Below are positions 42,181-51,042 of a stretch of DNA of 64,000 bases, one piece after another (position 1 is the stretch's first letter; each line of letters starts with the position of its first letter). The position numbers and the translations under genes are program-made. The DNA comes from an uncultured Clostridia bacterium. GTDB taxonomy: Bacteria; Bacillota; Clostridia; Oscillospirales; Acutalibacteraceae. Under the pieces are notes generated by a model. The model was not told the DNA's origin and made no database searches. It saw only the letters and a program-made list of their open reading frames with translations. The DNA lies in NCBI GenBank assembly GCA_937880805.1, contig CALGRR010000004.1:62001-126000 (forward strand), written 5' to 3'.

Positions 42181-42229
42181 AAGTTAAAAACGGAAGAAGT
42201 TCCAAAATAATCAAAAGGAGGACTATATT

Positions 42230-45200
42230 ATGAAAACAAAGAAGTACATCAAACGCATTTTTTCATTCGTTCTTGTAACCATTCTTTTGTTCAGTGCTAT
42301 TCCTGTATCTCTCGCAGTTCAGGATATGCTCATTGAAGAAGCGGATGCAAAAATAGTAAGAGAAGTGACTGAGTTAAGAGAGGAATATGTAAAACACTTC
42401 CTTTGCGAAGACGGTTCTTATATTGCAGCTACATACTCTGCTCCGGTACACTACAAAGAAAACGGTGAATGGAAAGAAATTGACAACAGCTTATCTCTTA
42501 ACCGAACAACTTTGAGTGAGTCGGGCAAACCTACCTATACAACCAAAGCCGGAGGTTTGGATGTAAGTATACCACAGAGTTTTTCTGATGGGCAAAAAAT
42601 AACTGCACAGAATAAAGGATATAAAATTGGATTTGGCGTAAATTCAGACCAAAAGGATGTTTCCTTAGAAGCATATGCATCTGTAGTTGAACTTGAAACA
42701 CTTTCATCAAACACAGAAGTTGTAAAACTTGATACAGTTAAAAGCATTAACAATGTATCAACCGCATCCACCTTGGATAGCAACGATATAGAGGCTCATA
42801 ATGCCAAACTAATGACTGTTGATAATCAATCAAGTGCAGTTAAATATAAAGAAATTATGCCTGACACAGATTTTGAATACATTGTAACCAGCAACAGCGT
42901 TAAAGAAAACATCGTTGTTTATGAGCCTCAATCTGAATACACCTACAGTTTTGATATGGATTTTGATGGACTTACACCAGTTATAAATCCCGATAATTCC
43001 ATAAGCCTGATTGAGCCAAACAATCCCGACGAAACTATTTTTTTTATTGAAGCTCCATATATGTATGATTCAAATAACGAAGAAAGCATAGAAATAGAAA
43101 TGTCACTTGTGTCAAACGGCGATGAATATGTCATGACACTTGTTGCAAATGCCGAATGGATTAACAGCCCCGAAAGGGTATTTCCTGTAGTAATTGATCC
43201 TACAATTCAGTTGTTGAATTCAAGCATAAACGATGTGTTTGTAATTAATGGATTGTATGATGATTCGGCAAGAATTAAGGACAGACTCCGTATCGGAAGA
43301 AATCTTACAAATTTAACTCGAACATATATTAAAATAGCAGTTCCAGATAATGTTCCTGAAGGAAGCATTATAAATTCGGCAACGCTGACCCTTAAAAAAG
43401 ATAATTATTATCAGGCTCTTCTTGCCGATGATATATCTATTAAAGTCTATGACTGTTGTAATGTGAATTCTTGGGATATGGATACAATATCATGGAATAA
43501 TCAGCCGTTTATCGATTCTAATAATGGTTACAATTCGACTCCCGGTGCCTTATATCTTACTTCTGTTCCAGCAAACTCTGGTACAGACAGTTATTCTTTC
43601 AATATAACTGAAGCAGTTCAACGTTGGGTTAATAAAGGAACGAACAACGGCATTATGCTTGCATCATCCGATGAATCAACCAAAACACAAGTTGATTTTT
43701 GTTCCACAAGAGTGTCGAAAGAATCAAATCGTCCGACAATAAGTTTTAACTATGTGCCTTCAGGTATTGATCAATCAAGTTGGAGCGCTGATTCTGAAAG
43801 CAGTACCAGTCCGGAGATAAATATAACAACAAGCAAAGAATGGATAGCAACAACCAACCAATCTTGGCTTACTGTTTCACCGTCAAGTGGCTCAGATTCA
43901 TCAACATTCAGTATTTCTGTAACCGAAAATAACAGTACGGATGAAAGAACAGGAATTGTAGTTGTTACATCCGGGAACACAGTAATTGGTACAGTAAATG
44001 TTATACAGCTTGGTGCAGCTTCAAAAGTGGTTGTTGAGAAAGAAAATTTATTGTTTGATTGTCGAGGTGATTCTCAAATTGTTTCCGTTGTTTCTAACAC
44101 CTCATGGAATGTATTTATAGAAGAATCCGCCCAAAATTGGCTGAGTGCAGAAAAAGATACATTAGATAATATTATCATAAAAGTCTTCGAATATAATGAA
44201 GAAGGACATCGAAAAGGAAAAATAACCGTTAAAACCAATGATGGGAAAGATTCGAAAGAAATTACAGTTAAGCAGCTTGATTATGTTGATTTTTATTTCA
44301 ACGAGATTGATTCTGAGGGAAATATAGCTTATAAAAGTTCTTCAGATTACAATCACGCTCTTGCAACTTGGGCTATGGAATTGAGTTACGCAGCATATAA
44401 TTATCCCGAAGGTGGTAACCTCCCAATGATTCCTGGAAACTTTATGGGGGATGTCACTGAACCTGTAACAGAAGTTTTTGAAAGCTTTGGATTCAGTAAT
44501 TATGAAGATTACAACTATGAACTTAATAATTACGGAGCCCATGTAATAGCTCATCGCAACATTGAACTTACACAAAACACCGAAGGAGAATTAAACAATG
44601 TTTACGGATCTGATTTATTTTATTCAACTGACTATTCAGGAATTCGTGATGCTGGGTTATATACTAACGGCAGCGACACGAGGAGCACTGGAGATGATCT
44701 TCAAGTAACCACAGATGAGACCACCTATACTCGTCCACTTGTTGTTATTGCTGTGCGAGGTTCAGTTACAGATGGAGATTGGATAAATAATATAATAACG
44801 CAGTTATATCCTTTAGATAACAAATTTGACGAAATGGCAGATACTGTAATTGAAAATTTAGAAGAGTACTTATCTGATAACAACATCATTACTAACAATC
44901 CTATAATTCTTGTAACAGGTCACAGTCTTGGTGCTGCAGTTGCAAACATAGTCTCCGCCAAGCTGAATGAAACCAAAGGTGAAGACAATGTTTATTCATA
45001 TACCTTTGCTACACCTATGGTTAGTTCAAGAATAACAGGTGAATCAACAACAGCTTACACAAATATTTTTAATATTTTAAACACAAATGATTCTGTTACA
45101 TATCTCCCATCAACATTATTAATACCCGTTGTTGATTTTTGGTCAAGACATGGCATAGATATACCTCTCAATATGCCATTTAAGGATGGGTGGGAAACAG

Positions 45201-46057
45201 GACCTGTAGGTTTACTAAGCCATTCTATGGCAGTCTATATGAAATGGATGAACGACCACGAAGGCATTACATACAGTGAAATAATGGAAGAATCTGAAAA
45301 TTCAACAATAAGAGGCTTGTTGCCCAATCTCTTGCAGATATTCTGTCCCGTAGGTGTTACAATTAAGGATAGTGATGGTAACATAATAGCTTATGAAAGT
45401 CAGGAAGAAGGTATTACTTATCCAGAAGTGACAGATATAGGCGTTGTATCATGGATTACTGATGACGGTGGAAAAATGTTCTTTATTCCTTCTGGAGTAG
45501 ATGTTGCAAGCATCGAAGTTGAAGCCTACGATTATGGCTCAATGGATTTCGCTATCGGAACAGCAGGCACGACCGATGAAACAGAAATTAAAGCATTTAA
45601 TGATGTTTCTTTATATCCAGGCAAAGAGTTCCTTGTTGAAGTTTCCGAAGATGTTCTTCCTGAAGATACACAGTTGTTTGTTACGGAAAACGGAGAAATT
45701 GTCGGCGAAGTAACCGAAACAGATCCTCATCTCAAAAGCGTAACTGTTACACACGAAATACAACCTCATCAAGTTGTATCCTATAAAACCTTTGTAACTG
45801 ACAATACAGTTTCTGAAATACGTTTTTATGATAAAATTCATGGATTTACCTATCACTTATATCGTGATACCGGACATGGAACAGTTGTAGAAGATGGTGA
45901 AAATTTAATATGGACTGCAGGATATATTCATTATCAGGCTGGTGATTATTTATACGATGTATATGTAGAATCTGAGGGCAACTGGTATACTTATGTAAAT
46001 GCACTCGCAATACATATTCCCCAAGAATACATTGATATTAGAAACGAAGCGCCATAA
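42230..46057 (+). CDS. Large secreted lipase-like protein with DNRLRE and BACON domains
   Basis: The 1275-residue protein has a signal peptide (about residues 1-29). Residues ~332-508 match a DNRLRE/CBM96-type beta-sandwich (VKVYDC-type strands, ISWNNQP, WVNKGTNNGIML). Two BACON-like domains follow (about 515-597 and 600-685). Residues ~690-1000 look like a class 3 lipase: VIAVRGS and GHSLGAAVA with the nucleophile Ser near 898. It probably acts on esters outside the cell or at the wall. It lies behind an AgrA-type site, so quorum control is likely. GGAGGA precedes the ATG. It is separated from agrA by 210 bp, divergently. Confidence 0.75.
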   Translation: MKTKKYIKRIFSFVLVTILLFSAIPVSLAVQDMLIEEADAKIVREVTELREEYVKHFLCEDGSYIAATYSAPVHYKENGEWKEIDNSLSLNRTTLSESGKPTYTTKAGGLDVSIPQSFSDGQKITAQNKGYKIGFGVNSDQKDVSLEAYASVVELETLSSNTEVVKLDTVKSINNVSTASTLDSNDIEAHNAKLMTVDNQSSAVKYKEIMPDTDFEYIVTSNSVKENIVVYEPQSEYTYSFDMDFDGLTPVINPDNSISLIEPNNPDETIFFIEAPYMYDSNNEESIEIEMSLVSNGDEYVMTLVANAEWINSPERVFPVVIDPTIQLLNSSINDVFVINGLYDDSARIKDRLRIGRNLTNLTRTYIKIAVPDNVPEGSIINSATLTLKKDNYYQALLADDISIKVYDCCNVNSWDMDTISWNNQPFIDSNNGYNSTPGALYLTSVPANSGTDSYSFNITEAVQRWVNKGTNNGIMLASSDESTKTQVDFCSTRVSKESNRPTISFNYVPSGIDQSSWSADSESSTSPEINITTSKEWIATTNQSWLTVSPSSGSDSSTFSISVTENNSTDERTGIVVVTSGNTVIGTVNVIQLGAASKVVVEKENLLFDCRGDSQIVSVVSNTSWNVFIEESAQNWLSAEKDTLDNIIIKVFEYNEEGHRKGKITVKTNDGKDSKEITVKQLDYVDFYFNEIDSEGNIAYKSSSDYNHALATWAMELSYAAYNYPEGGNLPMIPGNFMGDVTEPVTEVFESFGFSNYEDYNYELNNYGAHVIAHRNIELTQNTEGELNNVYGSDLFYSTDYSGIRDAGLYTNGSDTRSTGDDLQVTTDETTYTRPLVVIAVRGSVTDGDWINNIITQLYPLDNKFDEMADTVIENLEEYLSDNNIITNNPIILVTGHSLGAAVANIVSAKLNETKGEDNVYSYTFATPMVSSRITGESTTAYTNIFNILNTNDSVTYLPSTLLIPVVDFWSRHGIDIPLNMPFKDGWETGPVGLLSHSMAVYMKWMNDHEGITYSEIMEESENSTIRGLLPNLLQIFCPVGVTIKDSDGNIIAYESQEEGITYPEVTDIGVVSWITDDGGKMFFIPSGVDVASIEVEAYDYGSMDFAIGTAGTTDETEIKAFNDVSLYPGKEFLVEVSEDVLPEDTQLFVTENGEIVGEVTETDPHLKSVTVTHEIQPHQVVSYKTFVTDNTVSEIRFYDKIHGFTYHLYRDTGHGTVVEDGENLIWTAGYIHYQAGDYLYDVYVESEGNWYTYVNALAIHIPQEYIDIRNEAP

Positions 46058-46144
46058 ATACAATTGATTTAATACCATAAACAGAACCATTGAATCTTAT
46101 CACTCTTCATTAGTTCTATATACTTTATAATCTATGTATATCTA

Positions 46145-46183
46145 AAAAGAGGGCGATTCATCACTGATAAATCACCCTCTTTT
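46145..46183. terminator. Terminator after the lipase-like gene
   Basis: AAAAGAGGG ... CCCTCTTTT with a further inner stem GATT/AATC; ends in a T run. Confidence 0.8.
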
Positions 46184-46268
46184 CAACTCATTACATATAT
46201 GATATTTGTTAAACTCAAAACTTACTAAACTCATTACGAAAAATGTTATTATAAAATGGAGAATATAG

Positions 46269-48752
46269 ATGAAAAAAACAAAAAATATCTTATTTAAAAT
46301 TATATCGCTTATGATTGTGTTTATAATTGCCATTGTAAATGTTACAGATGTAAATGCAGTCGATTCTATTGTTTCTGATTTAGTAAACATTTCTGTAAAA
46401 GAAGAAAAACTCTATGAAGAATACCAACTCTCGGACTTGCCTACAGTTGTATCGTCTTCTATTAATTCCACAGAAAAAACTCCTGTTGAAATAATTAATC
46501 AAGATGTTGATGACATGTATAGTATCACCGTAAAAAACAGTGATGGAACTAACACACTTCATATTTTTCAAACGCCAATCAAATATGAAGAAGATAATGT
46601 AATCAAATTAAAAAAAGAAAACTTAACATCTTCGAAAGAGAACATATCTTTATTTAAAAACTATGCTTTTGAAAGTGTTGAAAACGAAATAAAAGGATTC
46701 TATCCTGCCGATATTTATGATGGCATAAAAATAGAATACGGTGATTATGAGGTTACGCTTACGCCAGCTTCAAACAACACCGTAACCCAATCATCTGAAA
46801 GGAGTATTTCTCAAGTTTTAAAAATTGGAAATTCAGTGAATTATTCAGGTGTTTTTGGCAGAGATATTTCAATTGAGTATTCTTCTATACTTAACGGCAT
46901 TAAAGAAAATATTATTATTGAGAAATACAACGGCAAAAACACTTTTGATTTTGTTGTCAACACTAACGGTCTTATCCCTGAAAAAATGGAAGGAGATTCC
47001 ATTCCTCTACTCGACCCCGAAACACGGGAAATGCAGATGTTTATCGGTCAGATAAATGCTAAAGACTCTTATGTAGGCAACAACGAAAACGATGAGGTTC
47101 ATTTTACTCTGTATAATTCTTTGAAACTTGAAGCAATTGACAAAAACAAGAGCATTTATAAATTGACTGTAATCGTTGATAAGGCGTTTTTGGAAAGTGA
47201 AACAACAGTTTATCCTGTTATTGTTGACCCAACCATTAACACAGGCACATCAAATATGTATGATGCTCCTGTTTACAGCGGATATCCCAATAATAATTAC
47301 TATACCAATGAGTATAATATGGTTGGCTATCATGGTTCATCTTATAAGGAAGCGATAACATATATAAAATTGAACACTGTATCAAGTTATAAATATATCA
47401 ATCCTCAAAAAATAACATCAGCTTATTATAATGTATATGAAGGGTCGGGCAAAACAAGCAGTGCAACAATTAATGTTTATGACACTGCCGGCACTTGGAC
47501 TGATTCTTCAATAACATATTCAAACAAACCCGGATTTATGCCTGCACCCATTGATTCATTGACAATAAGTTCGTCAGGATGGTATAATTTTAACATAACA
47601 GGTTTATTTGAAAACTGGCTTGAATTTGAACTCAACGAAGGTGGTTTCACTCCGAATTATGGATTTGCGTTAATTGCAAGCACTACAGGTGTTTCTAGCC
47701 GCCATTTTTGCTCTGCAAACAGTGCAAACAAGCTGCCATCAATTGTTGTAAACTATAGTGAGGATACTTCAATAGCAGATGGTGCATATTATATCCGTTC
47801 TAAATATAGTAATTTGTATTTAGATACCGAACAAGATGCAATTGCAAATGGTAATGTTATACAGTATAACTTTCATGGAAATGGAAATCAAGTCTGGGTT
47901 GTTAAATATCAAGGTGACGGATATTATAAACTGCATTCTCTTTGGCATAATGAAGATAAATGTCTCGATGTAGAAATCAACCCAACACAAAATGGTTCTA
48001 ATGTTGATGTGTTTGAAGATTTAGAAAATGCAGATTGGTTATTGTTTAAATTAGTATCAAATAATGATGGTACATACAGAATTATTTCAAAATGGAGCAA
48101 TAACCAAAAAGTTTTAGATGTTTGTGGCCCCAGTACTGCTGCGACAGCTAACATTCAAATATGGGAATATATGGGAGTCAATCAACAAAAATGGTATTTT
48201 GAATCTATTACACCAACAATAGTGAGTAGAGAGGAATGGGGCGCGGTGCCCTTTACTCTTAAGGGTGGAGATACAGGAGAAATAAAAATTGATGGACAAA
48301 TAATACCAAACCCAACCGAAGAGGATTTGAGGGAATTTTATGACACTATTGTTATACACCACACAACAAGACCCGCAAATGAACCGATGGCAGACCTACA
48401 AGAATCTCAATTAGATAAATTTTCTGATGTCGGGTATCATTTTGCAATTAATGCTAATGGAACGATTTATGAGGGACGTGAGATTTTTAGAAATGGATCA
48501 CATGTTGCTGATCAAAACAGTCACAAAATAGGGATCGTTTTAATGGGTCACCTAGATCCGTCTTTTGATTTTAACGCAGAATCAACAAGACCTACAGAAA
48601 GCCAAATAGTAAGTCTCCAAAGACTTATTGGTTGGCTAAACTACAAATATGGAATAGACTCTGTAAAAAAGCATAAAGACCTAAATCCCCAAACAGAGTG
48701 TCCCGGACAGTATGCAGAAGAAGATCTTGCAAATAGATTTATTTTTCGTTGA
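46269..48752 (+). CDS. Secreted N-acetylmuramoyl-L-alanine amidase with DNRLRE and ricin domains
   Basis: The 827-residue protein has a signal peptide (about 1-30). A DNRLRE-type domain (about 320-500) is followed by a ricin-type beta-trefoil (about 500-647; YYIRSKYSNLYLD, QVWVVKYQ and QKWYFE) and a C-terminal PGRP/amidase_2 domain (about 650-827): REEWGA, VIHHTT (His near 696), YHFAIN and HKDLNPQTECPGQ with the second His and Cys of the zinc site. It would cleave peptidoglycan between muramic acid and the peptide. The N-terminal ~300 residues resemble the lipase-like protein upstream (VVIDPTI and neighbouring strands), so the two genes share a common ancestor module. Confidence 0.85.
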   Translation: MKKTKNILFKIISLMIVFIIAIVNVTDVNAVDSIVSDLVNISVKEEKLYEEYQLSDLPTVVSSSINSTEKTPVEIINQDVDDMYSITVKNSDGTNTLHIFQTPIKYEEDNVIKLKKENLTSSKENISLFKNYAFESVENEIKGFYPADIYDGIKIEYGDYEVTLTPASNNTVTQSSERSISQVLKIGNSVNYSGVFGRDISIEYSSILNGIKENIIIEKYNGKNTFDFVVNTNGLIPEKMEGDSIPLLDPETREMQMFIGQINAKDSYVGNNENDEVHFTLYNSLKLEAIDKNKSIYKLTVIVDKAFLESETTVYPVIVDPTINTGTSNMYDAPVYSGYPNNNYYTNEYNMVGYHGSSYKEAITYIKLNTVSSYKYINPQKITSAYYNVYEGSGKTSSATINVYDTAGTWTDSSITYSNKPGFMPAPIDSLTISSSGWYNFNITGLFENWLEFELNEGGFTPNYGFALIASTTGVSSRHFCSANSANKLPSIVVNYSEDTSIADGAYYIRSKYSNLYLDTEQDAIANGNVIQYNFHGNGNQVWVVKYQGDGYYKLHSLWHNEDKCLDVEINPTQNGSNVDVFEDLENADWLLFKLVSNNDGTYRIISKWSNNQKVLDVCGPSTAATANIQIWEYMGVNQQKWYFESITPTIVSREEWGAVPFTLKGGDTGEIKIDGQIIPNPTEEDLREFYDTIVIHHTTRPANEPMADLQESQLDKFSDVGYHFAINANGTIYEGREIFRNGSHVADQNSHKIGIVLMGHLDPSFDFNAESTRPTESQIVSLQRLIGWLNYKYGIDSVKKHKDLNPQTECPGQYAEEDLANRFIFR

Positions 48753-48811
48753 GAATTAAAAAACATTTGCAACAAAGGGTATATAAACAGCATAAAAAAT
48801 AGGGGGTCATT

Positions 48812-49558
48812 ATGGTTAAATCAAAACTGCCAAGAATTATTTCAATATCCATCGGTTTTTTGCTTTTATTAAACACTATTGTTATGCCTTTTGTGTTAAA
48901 CTTTAATGTAGGTTTGATTCTGCTGTCAATCTATTCAGCTGTTTTAATTCTGTACGGAGTGTTTTTTGACAAAATCAAGCAGATTAAAATAATGCACATT
49001 TTTGTCATAGGGTTAAGCTTTGTATTAATTCTATTCAGCTATTTTCTTGCAGTTTATGGAAGTATTGATACTGTTCAAGGCGATGAAAAATTTATTGTTG
49101 TTCTCGGTTCAGGGATACGCGGAGAAGAGGTTCCCCCTAATCTTGCAAACCGACTTGACAAAGCAGTCGAATTCAGCGCCGCAAATCCTGATTCTGTAAT
49201 AATAGTTTCCGGAGGTCAAGGAGCTCAGGAAGATATTTCTGAAGCTGAAGCAATGAAACGGTATTTGATTTCTGAAGGTGTACCATCTCAAAAAGTTATA
49301 AAAGAAGACAAGGCGACTTCCACATACGAAAATTTTGTTTTTTCGAAAGAAATAATTGATAAGATTTTGGCTGAAGATTCCTCAATATGCTTTATAACAA
49401 ATGATTATCATATCTTTAGAGCTGAAAAATACGCTGCTTCTTTAGGGATGGATGTCACACATATAGGAGCATCAACCGTATGGTATAGCATGCCAGTAAA
49501 TTATATGCGTGAAATTTTGGCTATTACAAAACTTTTCTTAACTATGATTTTGAATTGA
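48812..49558 (+). CDS. YdcF/ElyC-like DUF218 membrane protein
   Basis: A 248-residue protein with three to four N-terminal membrane helices (residues 10-95) and a DUF218 domain (about 100-240; FIVVLGSGIRG, IIVSGGQG, KATSTYENF). Relatives act in envelope maintenance, perhaps on lipid-linked sugars. GGGGG(T) at the ribosome site precedes its ATG. It lies after the amidase gene with 59 bp between and may be part of its operon. Confidence 0.8.
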   Translation: MVKSKLPRIISISIGFLLLLNTIVMPFVLNFNVGLILLSIYSAVLILYGVFFDKIKQIKIMHIFVIGLSFVLILFSYFLAVYGSIDTVQGDEKFIVVLGSGIRGEEVPPNLANRLDKAVEFSAANPDSVIIVSGGQGAQEDISEAEAMKRYLISEGVPSQKVIKEDKATSTYENFVFSKEIIDKILAEDSSICFITNDYHIFRAEKYAASLGMDVTHIGASTVWYSMPVNYMREILAITKLFLTMILN

Positions 49559-49712
49559 GAAGAGTAAAAACAGATTTTAAAAAGCTACATTTTGTCATTT
49601 CTAACTTAAATGACATTAAAGCATAAAGATTTAATATTTAGGTTCATACAACCGTACAATATAATTGTCGTTGTGTTAAAAACTATTTTGAAAGCAATTA
49701 TAGTGTATGTTC

Positions 49713-49752
49713 AAAAGCCATCTGTTCCACTATGGTACAGATGGCTTTTATA
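49713..49752 (+). terminator. Terminator after the DUF218 gene
   Basis: AAAAGCCATCTGT and ACAGATGGCTTTT around an 11-nt loop, then TATAAT. The rest of the 470-bp gap (49559-50028) holds site D and no gene. Confidence 0.8.
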
Positions 49753-49910
49753 ATGATAACTGAAATTAAATCTATTGTGTTTTAAAGAGCTTATTAATTG
49801 ACAAAAAGAATTTTATCATATGTTCATAGCTAAAGAGCAAGCACTTCTATATGCGATGAAATAAATATCAAAAAGTTGAGAAAATCTGAAACAATACAAC
49901 GTTTATGTCG

Positions 49911-49983
49911 TTAATCGGAAATTTTGCATTCTAAAACCGCAGTTTTGTTCAAACTATTGAAATCAAAAAAATTCTTCCATAAA
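49911..49983 (+). promoter_or_regulatory. LytTR/AgrA-type site D before the lipoprotein gene
   Basis: aaaaccgca (49933-49941) between GCATTCT and AACTATTGAAA (49952-49962), closely similar to site C. CATAAA (49978-49983) is a weak -10 box at the same distance. Confidence 0.7.
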
Positions 49984-50028
49984 GTGTAAGTAGCAAATAC
50001 TCAACGAATATCAAAAAGGAGGATTTCT

Positions 50029-50673
50029 ATGAAACGTGTAGTACCAGTTTTCTTGCTTATCGGAGCTATTCTCGCACTTTCTTCTTGTAAAGTTTCGGGA
50101 CCTAAAGTAATCAGTTCAGATGGCAAATCATACGAAATGATTACAGCGAAAGATGGTGGACGAGTAACGGATGACAACGGCAATCTCATTGTCGCAGCAA
50201 CCGATGTTGAAGGCAATGATGTCACAGAGGTTTTATCTGATGATTACCTCATCGTTCAGGATGACAAGTTAATGGCACCTGCATATGACTTGGAAATTCC
50301 CGATGACTTTGAGTTAAAGTCAAGTGATACTGACCCAATGCTCGAAAACAAACAAGGTACAATCCAATTTAATATAATGGATAAAACGAAATCTGTTACC
50401 GATTTTGAATCGTATGTTTCCGAAACATATAGGTATATTGAATCTAAAGGTCTTGCCAAAAGTACAATTGAAGATGTAAAGATTAAAAGCATACCGATGA
50501 AACGTTTTGCAATGTCGGTAAACGATGATGATGGTTCACAGCTCGATGCATATTGTTATTTGATACAAGTGGACGAAAGAGTGTTGATGATAACCCTTAC
50601 ATCAAAAGACGGCGGCCTTTCAGATATTTCGGCTGCAGATGCATTTGTAGCGAATATTGACTTTGTTAATTGA
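50029..50673 (+). CDS. Hypothetical lipoprotein under AgrA-type control
   Basis: A 214-residue protein with a lipobox-type signal (LALSSC at residues 15-20), so the mature part is anchored to the membrane from Cys20. The rest is a beta-rich domain without recognised family. GGAGGA precedes the ATG. It lies behind AgrA-type site D. A role at the cell surface is likely, the substrate is unknown. Confidence 0.65.
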   Translation: MKRVVPVFLLIGAILALSSCKVSGPKVISSDGKSYEMITAKDGGRVTDDNGNLIVAATDVEGNDVTEVLSDDYLIVQDDKLMAPAYDLEIPDDFELKSSDTDPMLENKQGTIQFNIMDKTKSVTDFESYVSETYRYIESKGLAKSTIEDVKIKSIPMKRFAMSVNDDDGSQLDAYCYLIQVDERVLMITLTSKDGGLSDISAADAFVANIDFVN

Positions 50674-51042
50674 TATGTCGTATACACCTCCACGACATAT
50701 TCATTTCAAAAAATATTTTACCTTAAATATAAATTAAACGAATGTGAATGCAACACTATGAATGGATTACTGTACTGTTCATAGTCATACAAGTTTAATT
50801 TGTATATGTGTGCAACACCGGAAAGGATGTGATAGCAATGGTAAACAATTGTGAATGAGCGGGTTATGCAATTCAAATAGGGGTGAGATTTGATTTCAAA
50901 CTCGCTCATTCTTATTCATTCACAAAGTTTACTTCACCCAGAAAAAACTAAAATATAAGTTTTATCGATTTTAAATAGATGGACGGTATAAAATTTTTTT
51001 GATAAAACAATTTCTTTGAAATTTAAAAAGGAGGAAACTCTT
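50674..51042. other. Intergenic region with a long-range inverted repeat
   Basis: Contains ATGTCGT ... ACGACAT just after the lipoprotein gene (about 50682-50705) and GAATGAGCG (50853-50861) with CGCTCATTC (50903-50911) around a 41-nt loop. No T-run follows the second. A six-codon frame at 50839 (MVNNCE) has no support. No other gene seen. Confidence 0.4.
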
